A stretch of DNA of 64,000 nt from Kalmusia sp. IMI 367209. Its lineage: Eukaryota > Ascomycota > Dothideomycetes > Pleosporales > Didymosphaeriaceae. Below are positions 10,740-22,912 of this stretch, in pieces (position 1 is the stretch's first letter; each line of letters starts with the position of its first letter). The position numbers were made by a program, and so were the translations under genes. The notes under the pieces are model-generated. The model searched no databases. It was not told where the DNA came from and saw nothing but the letters and a program-made list of their open reading frames with translations. The stretch covers positions 3,596,001-3,660,000 of the forward strand of contig JAPEUQ010000004.1 in the NCBI GenBank assembly GCA_027946365.1. Direction: 5' to 3'.

Positions 10740-11428
10740 GTCAGGCTGGACCTCCAGAGCACTTTCAACTCTTCCGTCTGTGTGTTATGTGTCCTGGAGT
10801 AACTCAGCACTGCAATAAATGTTGTGACGAGAGCCCTGCTTGTTGGGTTGCGCTCAGTGGGTAACTAATATACCATTCTTCCTCCGGACGAAGCCCTACA
10901 AACAATGTCCCTCCAAACAATGTCCCTCCAAACAATGTCCCTCCAAACAATGTCCCTCCAAACAATGTCCCTCCAAACAATGTCCCTCCAAACAATGTCC
11001 CTTCAGCTGAACGCCCTCTGAACAAAGGTCATGCAGGATCGGCCGAGGTTGGCTGTTTCACAGGCTCAGCAGGGACGATGAAATGTTTTTATTCAGTTAC
11101 AATGGTCTCTGATTATCGGTTTCTAGACAAGAGTTTCGCACGGAGAGTTGGTGGTGCGCCAATTGTATTCTTGTAAAGCACCGGCGCAGAAATAGTTATG
11201 GATGCCGAGGTACATATAGTTTGTGTTTCCAATGTAATAATCCCTTGAGATGTGGAATCGATGACGTGACTCCTGGTCCGTCCGCAGAGGCGACCCACCA
11301 ACCCTTCTGCCCACACCCAGTACATAAGCCCTGCTTATCTCGAGATTTTGTCGGTCATTACCCCCTGCTTAAGCTTGCGATCTACTGAACAGCACATCGA
11401 CTTCTCAACCGTTCTGCAGCCATTTGCT
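10740..11428. other. shared intergenic region of divergent F-box-like genes
   Basis: It separates two related genes transcribed away from each other and includes a 15-bp minisatellite at 10901-11005. The rest shows no recognisable element. Confidence 0.55.
10901..11005. repeat. 15-bp minisatellite, seven copies
   Basis: Six perfect copies of AACAATGTCCCTCCA, then a seventh with one change (CTTCA at the end). Degenerate copies of the unit seem to flank it. The period is a multiple of three, so the minus strand reads as an open FGGTL repeat, but nothing else suggests that it is translated. Confidence 0.95.
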
Positions 11429-12944
11429 ATGGACGCATCTACTAATCGGAAGCAGAAGCGGAAGCGTTCGCCGCCGCCAAACGGCAGGAATCGAACTATG
11501 CTGTTAAAATCTACACTCAATGTTACGAAAAAGACGCGAGCAATGCCACGCAATTTTGCGGAACCACAATCGTCGCCTGACCTGCCACTCTTCCGGCAGC
11601 TTCAGTCAACCCAGCCATCGACCCATCCAGAAGCAACACCAACGATACCACCGATTCATGCACCATTAGAAGATCTTACCAGCTATCGCTATCCAAATAT
11701 TGGTGATGAAATTTTGTCCTTTCTACCAGACAGAGACATAATTAATTTTAGCAAGACGTCCAAAGCTCTGAAAGAAATCCTTGACGATAGCTCAAGGTGG
11801 GATAAGACGCTACGCTATTTCTTCAAATACCCGAAGGTCTTCCGCTCTCTGCAAGCAAAAACAGCAGCTCTGGTTACTGGAGATGTTCTCATTGACTTCT
11901 TCGAGCGAGGACAATATTTCCTTGAAACTGAACCTTTGCTGGTCATTCTTGTCTCGTGTAAGAACGAAGAGAAGATTCTGAGATTTCTCAGATTTCCACA
12001 ACTAGAAGGTTAACAAATCAAGATAACACCTGAACCCCAACATAAGATTCTGGATAACTTTACCGCAGTTGCGTGGAACGCTCAGCAAATGAAGAACCCA
12101 GACGGAGTCTACGAGGATTACTCAGATCGTTACTTCGAACACCCAACACGCAAAGTTCGTGGCAAGAACGTCGCTATTATTATCAAAACATCGTGCCTCG
12201 ATTCATCACCTCTCGATTGCTTGTTCACTCGTGCATCTGACAAGCACGTCCATGAACATTGCCAGCTAGAACAAAATATATTCCTTGTTTCCACACTCTG
12301 CATTCATGAAAAGACCTGGTTATTTGTTCTATTCACAGTTCTATTTGATTTTTAAGCGATTGTCTGTTGTAGAATACTTCAAGCAAGCCGGTTTGACCAT
12401 CCACTATGGCCAGCTTAAAGATGGCACTATAACATATGACAACAAGTGTGGCTCGATGAATTCAAAAGAAAAGCTCAACGTGATCCGCCGCATAGGTGAC
12501 GAGCACTGTTGGGTCGTCAATTTGCATACAGACGGGGTCAAAAAAGGCCACACTCTCGATGATGTGCTTGAGTTAGCACACTTTTCCCTTTACCCGAGCT
12601 TGAGAGAAAATTGGTACTCCATAGATCTTGCCACGGAGTTCCAAGCTTCCACATTGCGCCACTCGTACCTATTACATACCACATGCACCGCAGATATGGG
12701 AGAACGTGATATTTACATACATAGACGTCTTGAAGAGTGGATTCGACGTGCGGGCCGTGCGGGGAAATTAATCCGCCCAGAGACGTATGATCGCGGCCTG
12801 TCACCACGGAAGTATTCTCGATTTCTGTGGCATGTTCGTTATGAAGGCCTAAATTTTCGCTGTGAATTACCTGCCGGTTGCGATTATTGGGACGCGGATT
12901 TCGTGCGGATCATAAAGAAGCGACCGGTCAAGAGAGAGAAGTAA
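11429..12944 (+). pseudogene. F-box-like gene interrupted by in-frame TAA
   Basis: The frame from ATG at 11429 gives a basic N-terminus (NRKQKRKRSPPP) and an F-box-like helix block (IGDEILSFLPDRDIINFSKTS). It continues with FFKYPKVFRSLQAKTAALVTG, as in the gene at 9300-10739. A TAA at 12011-12013 stops it, yet the same frame goes on with plausible coding (QIKITPEPQHKILDNF), matching the KIEIIPDHDPP region of the relative. The final part lies in another frame to 12944; an intron at about 12231-12372 would join it. CAA to TAA is a C-to-T change of the kind RIP causes, but no systematic RIP was measured. Alternatively a short 194-aa protein is made. Confidence 0.6.
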
Positions 12945-15389
12945 GGTGAGAGATTCTTAGTACTCAGGTGCCTGTTGGCTGGTGGAAGCGGAGGTTTATG
13001 ATCATCGATCAAGAGATACAAACCACCCCTCTCAAAGCTGTATAGTAGATTACTGTCAAACAATGTTTTCTTATGTACAAATTCTTACCAGGAGTGGCCT
13101 CGAAATCTTAGTATGCTGTGTTTTCGTGGGAGACCCATCGCAGGGTAATTATCAAATGTTAATAGTGATACTCATTATCAGAGCTTCAGCAGCTATGAAA
13201 CGTTTCCATAAATACGACAGTCCGGTCAAGATCAGATTCGAGATCTATAGCTAGTTCACGCTGAACGTGGACTAGATATATCGCATGTTCGCTGTTGTAG
13301 ATACTACAAGGGTCACCGCAGGCTTCAGCACGGACGTGAAAGTCTGTGTGAATGGGCGATGGAGGCTCATTCCTTCCCATACTTTTGAGAAAAATCCTAT
13401 GGAATCAACAGTTTGAGGCAATATTTGCGCGTTTGCAGTTCTCTTCTGCCCCAGTGGCATTGTCAAGGCAAACTTTGCAAGCCAGAACATCTTTCTGGCC
13501 TCTATCTTCTTGCAAGACGCCTTACAAGCCACAAGAACATCGATCGCAATCACATCTTTAACATCAACTGCATAATCACCGCCATGTTTCAATTGCTCCA
13601 GCATATTCTGCGCACCCTCTCGCGTCTCCCTCAACCGCCTCGCTCCCTACCGCTAGCACGTGAAGCCAAGACAGTCCGCCCTCACAGATCAGAGCCATGC
13701 CACCCCGATCAATCCTTCAAGTTCATAACAGCACTTGTATGAGCGATACGCTGCTCCTATTCCTCCACTATGCATTCATTGATAAGGGGATCTCGACCTC
13801 CAAGTTGCTGACATTCATCGACAATGCATCTAATAATTCATTACTTATCCTACTACATTGTTTCAGTTGATACAAATTATCATTAATTGATGGTCGCGCC
13901 CATCGACAACGAAGAACTTCTATTCGAGCAAGTCTTTAGGTCCCTCGTAGATCGCTATAACACCTTTGACTACGAGATCGCACGATATGCAGATAAAATA
14001 CCGCTCTCATTCGATACCTTGTTCGTCGCGCGATGATCAAGGGACTGTACAAGCTCTTAGAGAAGAAATGGGTTGGGAATGAGGAGTGTTTCACAGAGAT
14101 GGCGGCGAAGTACCCCGGTGATAAGGAGCGGAAGAAGAAGGCGGAGATGGGAGATGAAGTTGACGGAGGAAATGCTGGGTAAGGAAATAATAGAGTGATC
14201 AGGGCTAGGATAGTAGAGTGGGGATGGGCTGAGCAGCTCAGAGGGATGAGGCACGTGAGCTACAAGGATGCTTGACGATACCTCAGGTACCCTTCAGCTA
14301 CTATTGAGATTCAACACCGCGTTGTGACCAGCATGGTATTCATGATGACTTGCGTGTCGTGTGTGAAGGCTCGAGCACGCCATACCCGGACTATAAGCCC
14401 TGAAGAGGAAGGTATAGACATCGCTTATCTACATCCCTGACAGTTTCTACACATCACACGAATGGATGCGACATACAGCCCTCCAACTCGGAAGTTATAT
14501 TACATGGGTTTGTTCTAGCCTACCTAGGAGCAATCACCTGCCGAAAGCTAGAACCAGCTCAAAGCAAGCTTCGGCGCGCGATATGCATGCAGGTCTCAAA
14601 TTGTATACTCAGATAAGATATCACAAGATAGACCCACATGGGTAAGCGGCTCATCCGTCTTTCGGAAGTGTCAAAATGTCTTGGAAAATGCTTGAGTACA
14701 CTGGGCATGAAGTAGCAAAGCTTGATGTAACTCAGCATGCTCCTCTGCTCACGGCTTATATCCGAATGGTGCATTTTCGCACACTGGTTCCTATGACCTG
14801 TAATGTACTCTGGTAATTATACCCCTCTTCCACAACCCTAGCCTTGCCTATTGAATGTCACTTTAGGCGCCACGATTGACGTCGGCGCAAATCTCAACCA
14901 GTAAAATTCCACGAAAAACCAGCATCAGTACGGGCGTACGCGAAAACCTGGAATAATTCACCACACCTACGGCAATGTTTCCCGTACACCTTCCGGTAGT
15001 ATCTATGGTGTTCTGCAAGCTCTGCTACAAAGCACCTCCGGCTTGCACCGATTCATTGCATCGGAGGTATACGTAACACTCTAATCTATTCTTCTGTTAT
15101 CATGCGCGCAGCACCGATAGTGGAGTTTCTAGGCCTAAAGGCTCAGAGGGAATAGGAAGGTGTTGCTTTTATAGTCCACCGGACACCACAATGCTTGTCT
15201 TTCATTGGAGCACCGTTGAAAATGACAGTCCAGGGTAGCATCGTTGTCGAAAACTTAAACGTTGTACTAGAACTATAAGTATCTCTGCGTTTCACTGCAT
15301 ATCAAAGTCAGATCTATAGTAAAGACTACAATCTATTTGACTTCTCTCTTTTAGTCTCCAACGATCCATATTGTTACTTTCCACCCATC
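12945..15389. other. gene-poor stretch with coding-like scraps
   Basis: Nothing is firmly supported. On the minus strand, 13272-13634 and the overlapping 13186-13380 read in a protein-like way in two frames, which may be a decayed gene. Two small overlapping plus-strand frames are given separately. The right end is the promoter of the protease gene, with a TATA-like CTATAAGTA near 15270. Confidence 0.45.
13890..14182 (+). other. two overlapping small ORFs, possible gene relic
   Basis: The first frame, 13890-14036 (48 aa), stops at TGA, and the second, 14033-14182 (49 aa), starts in the same ATGA. Together they read like one helical, charged protein broken by a shift (FEQVFRSLVDRY, then KGLYKLLEKKWVG). 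No family is recognised. It could be chance. Confidence 0.2.
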
Positions 15390-16284
15390 ATGAAGTTTCT
15401 CAGCTCCCTTCTCCCCATCTTCTTGGCATCCACTGCCATCGCCGCCCCTGGCTCTGCATCCCGCCAGGAACGTGCTGCTGCTCGGTTCAACCGCCGCGCT
15501 GCTCTCCGTAACTCCAATCCCCTCCAACCCTCAGACCTTGAATCGCTCCGCATTGCCACCGCCAACAACTCCCATGTCTCCTACTCTACCAACTGGGCTG
15601 GTGCCGTTCTTGTCGGATCGGGCTACAAGACCGTTACCGGCACTATCACGGTCCCCACACCCAAAAAACCCTCCAGCGGATCGTCCTCCACTCAGTATGC
15701 TGCGTCAGCTTGGGTTGGCATCGATGGTGACACTTGCCAAACCGCCATTCTGCAGACCGGTGTGGACTTCTATGTCAAGGGTAGTACTATCAGCTTCGAC
15801 GCATGGTACGAGTGGTATCCGGATTACGCATATGATTTCACGGGTATCACCGTGAGCGCAGGAGATCAGATCAAGATGACTGTCACTGCAAGCAGCACAA
15901 GTGGAGGCTCTGCAGTTATCAACAACCTGACGACCGGCAAGACGGTCACAAAGACCTTCTCTGGAGAGTCGAACAAGTAAGAACACTCTCTCAATCACAT
16001 ATGTTGTATATTTTTGCAGGAGCCATAAGCTAACACAAAAACGCAGGCTGTGCGAGACCAATGCTGAGTGGATCGTAGAAGACTTCTCTTCGGGAAACAG
16101 CCTTGTCCCCTTCGCCAACTTTGGCACTGTGACATTTACAGGTGCTTCCGTTACTACGACAAGTGGATCCACGCTTGGCGTTACTGGTTCAGAAATCCTC
16201 GATATCAAGCAAAACAACCAGGTTTTGACGAGCTGCTCGACCAGTGGATCTTCCACTGTTACATGCACTTACACTGGGTCGTAA
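15390..16284 (+). CDS. secreted glutamic peptidase G1 (eqolisin, aspergilloglutamic type)
   Basis: An acid endopeptidase that digests proteins outside the cell at low pH. Two exons, 15390-15976 and 16047-16284, with a 70-nt intron, give 274 aa, the usual precursor length. A signal peptide (about 1-19) is followed by a propeptide with basic pairs (RFNRR, residues 32-36). The mature domain begins near YSTNWAGAVL. The catalytic Gln lies in CQTAILQTG (residues 116-124) and the catalytic Glu is in AEWIVEDF (E203), both conserved. The block WYEWYPDYAYDF is typical of the family. The gene looks intact. Family members are normally induced by acid pH and protein; no regulatory site for this was identified. 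Confidence 0.95.
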
Positions 16285-16751
16285 AGTCTCAAGAGGAGGC
16301 TTAGGACATGTTATGAACGCAGTATTGATTGTAAATATCAGTGATTTATAGGGTAGTAAGAATTTGGCTGGGATTATCGTGAATGCAGAAGTGTTTGTAA
16401 ATACGTATGCACGACTATTTTTGATAAAGGTGTATTTCTCCCCCTATTACTCCACCCTAGACACACCGTCCCATAGAATGATAGTGAAAATCTAATGCTT
16501 CACTCAGTCCATATTCGAACATGAACAAGGTTGACGAAAGTTCAGCTCGAGCTTACTCGGCCGGGGTATTCAAGACAACTATACACAAACCATTCTGCAT
16601 CCGATCATCTACACCCCAAAAAGTCTGCTCACCTCCCTCCCCACTCCATAAGATAGGCTCTAGAGGCAACCCTCGCTCCTCAATCTACCTCTTCCCAGCA
16701 CCATCGACCATCCCTCCAGTCTCACCTCCAGGGTCACTCCCCACGTCCACC
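16285..16751. other. convergent intergenic region
   Basis: It lies between the 3' ends of the protease gene and a minus-strand gene. No feature was seen. Confidence 0.5.
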
Positions 16752-17249
16752 CTAATTCACGCCCTGCAACCACGCCCAGATCCTCTCCCCCCTCATCCGC
16801 CTCGCCTCAGCATGAATCTGCAGCAGCCACTCATCCGCAACGTACCACGCCGACGGGCGATGCGTACTGCAAAAACACTTCGTCACGTGCGCGTCGAGGT
16901 GCCCAGTCACCACGTCGCGGGGGAGCATATACTTGAGAGAATTGACGAAATTGCGAATCTATGTATCTTACGTTAGCACATATCACTACAGTAATTATTT
17001 GAAGAGGTGCTGTAGATTGAGTTACCCCAGGAGGTACGATACACACAGGCTGTGCACAGGATGATTGGCCAATCCAGAGGTGTCTCAAGCTATAGTGAGT
17101 AGATTACTAACCTGCTCTATGTTTTCGGCACTAAGCCTTCGGGCGCAGCTCTGGCCACGAACAGTGGTGCCGATGCACGTGTTGGCAGTGGGTGTCGGCG
17201 GCGGCGGGCTCATGACGGAGAGCGGGTCCCAGACGGGCTCGCCGGGCAT
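16752..17249 (-). CDS. small Cys/His-rich protein of unknown function
   Basis: Two exons, 17249-17112 and 16958-16752, join in phase 0 to give 114 aa. After a Pro-rich N-terminus comes TCIGTTVRGQSCARR, a helix (ENIEQIRNFVNSL), then KCFCSTH and a W-rich helix. The order C-x7-C ... C-x-C-x2-H resembles a small metal-binding module found at the N-terminus of some fungal T5orf172-like proteins. Here it stands alone. The second exon is only 69 codons, so simple ORF searches would miss it. Its upstream region is shared with the end of the methyltransferase gene. Function unknown. Confidence 0.65.
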
Positions 17250-17518
17250 TGTTGAAGCTGAGGGCAAAAGTTGATATGTGAATATATCAAATTCAATTAA
17301 GATCTTTGGCTGGGCGCTTGCGCGGCGGAGAGCAATTGGCTTCGAAAGTCGAAAATTGTAGGAGATTTATGGTGGAAGATGCTGGCTAGAGGAAGGTTGA
17401 TGAGCAAAGGCGGTAGAACGAGAATTCGGGGTTATGAGTGCTTGGGGAAACATAAACAACCCATTTACTTCGATTCACTCCGATGCTATGGACCGAGAAG
17501 AAGAAGGAGCGGTGAATG

Positions 17519-18541
17519 TCACAATTTGACTGCTTCGAGAACACTGAACGTGGGCCTCTTAAGCCACTCACTCCAATACCCCTCCTCTTCTCTCTCATCA
17601 TTTGGTACGATAGCCTCTCTCCACCTGATTCCCATTCCTGCCAATTTTGCAGCCCTCTCATATACCTCGCGCCTGAACATGAACACGTCGAATGAGAACG
17701 GTGTCTCGGTTCTTACCGTTACCCGTGCCGAAACACCTACCTCCCTCCCCGTATCCGGGGCTATATACTTCTTCTCCATAACCTCGACATCCAACCCATA
17801 GAAGTCCTTTCTATCCTCTTTCGCGCACGGATCAGCCACGTTCGTCGTGATACCTATAAATCGGCCTCCAGCAGCGAGGTTCGTCGCAATAACGCGAAAC
17901 ATAGATGTGAGCTCTGTCTCGGTACCAGCATAGTTGAGAAACCAAGCTGCAAAGACGACGTCGAAGAGCTCTCCATGGGAAGGAAATTTAGAGATGTCGC
18001 TGCAGTCGGCGACGGCAAAGTGCAGGTCAGGGTATGCAGACGATGGAAACGCCGCACGTGCGCCAGCGACCATGGGGGCGGAAATGTCGTACGCGAATAC
18101 AACAGAAGCGCCTCGTTCAACCAGAAGCGCGCTGTAGTAGCCAAGACCGCACGCGAGATCTGCCCACATAAAAGCTGTAGTCAGCACACATACACCGCAT
18201 TCAGTATTGGTGCGTGCGGGAAGGCGAGCCTCCGGGTAGCCTTGCATGATCTGTTTAGCGTGCTGCGCGGCCGAGAAGGATAGACTAACATGCTGCATGT
18301 TCGACGGCCCGAATGCTTGCGTAAACTAAGACGCATGGGAGGCACGTAGGGGCGTGGAAAAGAACGCACCAAGACAGCGCTTTCCCTCAATCTGCCCTAA
18401 CACCGCGAGTATAGAAGGTCGCTCCGGCTGCGAGGCAGGCAGGTCCTTGATAGAGCTATATCGTATCCCTATCTTGTCGTATTGCGTGGACGGAGTGTGC
18501 TCCACTGCGCTTGACGCGAGCGCGTCGTTCTGAGTTGCCAT
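17519..18541 (-). CDS. class I SAM-dependent methyltransferase
   Basis: Two exons, 18541-18370 and 18159-17519, separated by an unusually long 208-nt intron, give 270 aa. Splicing joins GQIEGKRCL to DLACGLGYYS, making the classical SAM-binding motif I (DLACGLG, about residues 58-64). Motif II-like YDIS follows, and the motif LFDVVFAAWFLNYA fits motif IV/post-II. This is the Methyltransf_25/11 fold. The substrate is unknown. There is no signal or membrane segment, so it is probably cytosolic. Many such fungal enzymes modify small molecules, but no biosynthetic cluster surrounds it. A further ORF inside the intron has a start codon but no family sense. Confidence 0.85.
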
Positions 18542-19357
18542 GCTTCTGGCCCGGAGTAGTCGCACTGATTGTGTGAACGTTGAGGGCTTGGTACACGGCT
18601 GTGGTTCCGCGCGCGAGAGGAGAAAGGAGATAGCGTGGAGCAGTGGAACGAGACAAGCATGGAGCAGAAGGCCCAGACTACATAGTGTGTATTCTCAATG
18701 CCCAAATGAAAGTACGGAGTTGATGCTTACTCCCGTCGACGACTCTTGTTATCATCATCATTGCGAGCCAAGATCTATAAATAGCGGGGATTCGCATTCT
18801 GACATCACGTGGTTCTGCGCATTCTCCAGTGAAACCGTACACGCAGATCCCAAGACGTCAAGATCGAGATGCTCCACAGCTGCGCCGAAGTCCATCCATT
18901 TCCAGGAACGCCGAGCCGATTCTGGGGCATGTGATGACCCTGCATTGACAGAGGCTGGGCAAGCTTGGAAACGGTCCACTTTTTAGTCAATAAGGCAGCC
19001 ATGGAGTAGCGTGGGGAAGCGTTGTGGCAAAAGTTTCTGGGTCGGGAGAAACCGGGCCAAACGTGCGAGTGGTATCACATTGCGACGAAACCAAAAAGAC
19101 TGAACCGTGTTGCAATACTTGGAAATCAAGGTTCGAAGAGAAGCAAAATTACTCAGTCGGTCAGTGCGTCACCTATGATGAAAACAGATTCAAAGTGCAG
19201 AATGTCTTGTGACATAGTGATTCAATTATCATTTGTCCTTCATTGTACCATTTATTGCTTTCGAGTTGGTACCTATCTAGTCGTTACGATTTCCGCTATC
19301 AATTCATTACGTGTCGTAGGTTGGCCCCGTCGAACTCAAGACTTGGACAAAAGTCAT
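18542..19357. other. intergenic, no gene seen
   Basis: Only short frames without family signs. It holds the methyltransferase promoter and the 3' flank of the transporter. Confidence 0.5.
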
Positions 19358-20998
19358 TCAAATCTTTTCGTTAAGTTCGACTTTCTTCGGCTCTACTTTC
19401 TCTTCGCTGATGCGGCCCTCCTCGATATCCTTGGCGACGACTGGAGCGACTGGGGGGCCAACAGTCTCGAAGTGGCGACCCTTCTTCTCTGGGCCAAGTG
19501 CCGCCGTGACCGCAATACCGAGCGCAATAATAGCAGTTGCGATGCCCATGGTGGGTCCGTAAGCGTCAACCTCCTTGCCACTCTTCTTGGACCTGATAAA
19601 ATGACTCTCAGAAATTGCGTTCACAATCTGTGCAGAAGGTGAGGAGATCATGTTGCCAAGCTGATAGGTAATACCAGGGAAACTGGATCGGAAGGCAGGA
19701 GGAGAGAGTTCGTTCAAGTGGATCGGAATAACTCCCCACGCTCCTTGAACGAAGAATTGGATGAAGAAGCCGGACGCGGAGAGTCCTCGCTCGGTTTCGG
19801 GGAGAATCCATGCCGGGATCAGGCAAGCAGAGATGAGCGCAGCGCAAATAATAGCTCGTCGACGACCAAACCACTGAGAGAAGTATCCAATGATCGTTCC
19901 TCCTACACAGGCACCAGTCTTCATCAAAATAGATGCGCGTGTTGCTCCAGCGGACTCTAGCTCCTTCTGCTCGATCATGAAGGTGGTGTAACTGTCCTGG
20001 CTAGTGTGCGAATAGTAATTGAACTACACGTTCCGTTAGGTCGAACGAGGAAAAAAAATAATAATCCGGTCTGAAACTTACCCAGGTCATCAGAATGATG
20101 CAGTAGATGCACATTTTCCACTCTTGTCTAAGCATTTTCCTCGTCTCTGCCCAGAACACACCAGGGGCTTGGGCGCGCTTTCCAGCTTTGCGCGCTTCAG
20201 TGAACTGTTTTGACTCGGGGAACAAAATTCGAATCAGTCCAACACCAATTGAGAGACCCGCTCCGGCCCAGAAGACCGTTTTCCAGGACTCAGTCGATCC
20301 GCCAACGGCAAGGTTGGCGCAGGCTGCCAAAACATAACCGAATGAGTAACCTTGTTGAAGGATACCGCTCATCAAACCACGAGCATTGGTTCTGTATAAT
20401 CAGCTTCGGATCCATCCAGAATGAATCAATTCTTAACTTACGGGCAATTTTCTAGAGCCATGGCAATAGCGTTGCCGAACACGCCACCCATGAAGAGTCC
20501 AAACAGACTTCGAACAGCAAGGAACTGCTGGAAAGTAGCAGCGTAGATAGTTGCAACTTGCAAAAGACCAAGGATGACCATGTTGATGACCATGGGCCAT
20601 TTTCGACCCCATTTGTCTCCGGCGAAACCGAATACGGCAGCACCGACAGATCGCAATAGCAGGGTGAGGGTAATGGCGGTGGTGATGTCTGTCTTAGACC
20701 GATGGTAGTACTTGGCCAGCTTCGTCGTTTGGATGGAGAGTGCGTGAAAGTCGAACGCATCTGCGGTCCACGAAGCGAAACCGACAATGAAGTACAACCA
20801 GTCCTTCGCACTGAGTTGGGCAAAGAGGCTGATGGGATTCTTCAATGGTTCCGGAGCCTGCCATTCAGTGTGCTCTTCTCCAAACTCATTCCTGACGACG
20901 ACTCTCTGCTTCCAGATGAACAAGTCCTTCCAGGCCTGTTTAGCCGTGGGAAGTATTCCCTTGGCGATAGGGTCTGCCGGCTCATTGGTTGTAGACAT
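19358..20998 (-). CDS. JEN-family mono/dicarboxylate:proton symporter (MFS)
   Basis: Imports lactate, pyruvate or dicarboxylates with protons at the plasma membrane. Exons 20998-20442, 20391-20082 and 20023-19358 give 510 aa. The diagnostic JEN signature NxxSHxSQDxxxT is present exactly as NYYSHTSQDSYTT (residues 291-303), right at the start of exon 3. The MFS loop GDKWGRKWPM lies after TM2, and a matching FGRRRA loop is seen in the second half. About 12 membrane segments are expected. The N- and C-terminal tails are hydrophilic; the C-terminus is K/E-rich (EEKVEPKKVE), as in transporters removed by ubiquitylation. JEN genes are usually glucose-repressed. Lactate versus succinate/malate preference cannot be decided from sequence alone. 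Confidence 0.93.
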
Positions 20999-22340
20999 GA
21001 CGACTTGGCGGCCAACAAGCGATAAAGCTGTAGGAAAGAAGAGCGCTCGAATGGAAACAAAGTCGAGCAGGCTCCAGGCGTACGGAGCTCAGCCTCGGGG
21101 TGGGTGGCAGGGTCTCTATATACCTGCAGGACAGCCTTCAAGCGGGGTCCTCGTGGTGCACGAGTAAGCCATGGTGGTCGTGCAGGTCACTCGTACCGCA
21201 CTGCTGGCGATGTGACGAGCCAAGGGATGCCAAGTTGCCTAGAGCAGTAGGTCGTAAACAAGGTGCAGGCGTAATGCAACCACTGCCGGTCGGCCAAGAC
21301 AACTAAGCATCGTTGGGAGACCGGGCGGCGAAAAAGAAACGGGAAATGGGCGAACTGAACAGCAGAAGACTGGGGTGCCGATCAGTTGATTTCGTGGAGA
21401 GGACCCCGTAGTGAGGGAATTGGGGCGAGCGTTATTGCCCGCATCCCCATGGGGATTTCTGAAAATCCCTTCAACCGGGACTGCGTATGCGAGGGGTTCG
21501 TGCAACACCAACCGCCAGCATAATCAAGCCTCGAAACGGTACACGACCGATCCATCGCGGGAGGCGTCGAGAAGCCTTCTGGACGACTCCCACCCGCGAC
21601 TTGACTGTGGAGAAGCACTCGCCCAGGTTGTCCTCCCGGCTCTTGGCCATGATGCTCCACGCTACAAGACGCGACGGATGCGCCGAAGCTTTTCAGCCAT
21701 CCTTGTGCGCCGAGCGCACGTACGATGGCCAAGCAAGAGGCTTGCGCGCCCAGAGACATCGCGTCAGCCGAGCACCTTGGTTGGCCTTCTTTCAACCGTC
21801 ATCGACCGTTGCTGCTTGCGAGAAGCAATCCGGTGAGTGTTCGTACTGTGTTGCTGACAGTCATGTCGAATCATGTCGCGATGTGGTTACCGGGATGGAG
21901 GTTTAAATGCAGAGTGGTCTGGACAATTCCAAGCCCACGCGAAAGGGTTTTGTTCCTACAGTGTGGGTCTGGGGCGCGGAGAAACAACGGCGTGATTATG
22001 TAGGAGCGGAGGCCGATACGGAGCTCCGCGCGGTCAAAGATTGTAGGGGTAGGGTGGAGAATCAATGCCAAGCACGCGATAAACGTGGACGCTCAGGTGA
22101 TGAAGAAATCTGCGTCGGATGTGGGTTTGGTGTTGAGTTCGGCTGATGGCTGATTCGCAAGCACCGGCGCGGGGAAGACACCATCGGGGCATCCAGCCGT
22201 GGAGTCCCCACCCCGGGCAGGGCGCCTAACTATCCCGCTCAAAACTGGGAAGTCGATTTTGCTGCGACTCCATTCGCTGGCCTGACTTGCAAGAAAAAGT
22301 CACGCATAACCCGAACGCGAGGCGACAGTCTCGTCACGAG

Positions 22341-22367
22341 GCGTTGCGCCGTTGCGCCGTTGCGCCA
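22341..22367. repeat. short 9-bp tandem repeat
   Basis: Three adjacent copies of a GCGTTGCGCC/GTTGCGCC-type unit (period 9). It is short, and no function is suggested. Confidence 0.7.
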
Positions 22368-22609
22368 TTTTCGCCTAGCCAGGTCGAATCTAGAACGATC
22401 ATGTGACTTGGGCTGTCTTGTCAACCTATCTTCTAGCGTATTCATGCGTATAATTGTAGCTTGCCATCCGTAGATAGTGGCATCGCCATTTTAGTAGTTC
22501 CTTGACGGAACCACAGCACGAACGTTCTTCGACAGAGTTTGAAACTCGAGCCACATCCATGGCTCTGGGACAAGCTCCCTGGTTGGCTACCCACGTGCTG
22601 CTAGTTTGA

Positions 22610-22912
22610 CAGCTGCACGAACCATGGTTCAATGTCCCGACAGGGCTTCCTTGGAACAATATCCACATCGGAACTCCTCCAGACGTCGAGCTCACCCAAC
22701 CTGCGCAATCAAGCAAAGTTCGTTTCAAGATCTTGAATATTGATAACATGTACGGTTTGTTCTTTCGGTCTATTAAGAAAAATCGCAAATGGACTAAAAG
22801 TCTACTTAGCCAGCCGTCGACCAAAAAGTCGGTACTCAACTTTGTGCTCTTGGTTTCTGTGCCAGTTAATTGTATGTCTTCACCACTCACATGCACATTC
22901 ACAGAGGTATAA
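22610..22912 (+). other. coding-like exon or gene relic
   Basis: An open stretch of about 100 codons without a start begins after a TGACAG that could be an acceptor. It reads in a protein-like way (HEPWFNVPTGLPWNNIHIG, then VRFKILNIDNMYGLFF) before a TAA. No family is recognised and no upstream exon was found. Confidence 0.25.

Noticed and set aside
10804..11025. Minus-strand ORF with FGGTL repeats
   Set aside because: It is only the translation of the 15-bp minisatellite, whose period is a multiple of three. There is no start context and no flanking coding.
18181..18298. Alternative ATG of the methyltransferase inside its intron
   Set aside because: That frame lacks the GQIEGKRCL lead-in. 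Splicing 18370 to 18159 gives the intact SAM motif.
21239..22146. Cluster of overlapping ORFs on both strands
   Set aside because: None shows a domain or consistent frame, and they mirror each other. Taken as random frames in GC-rich DNA.
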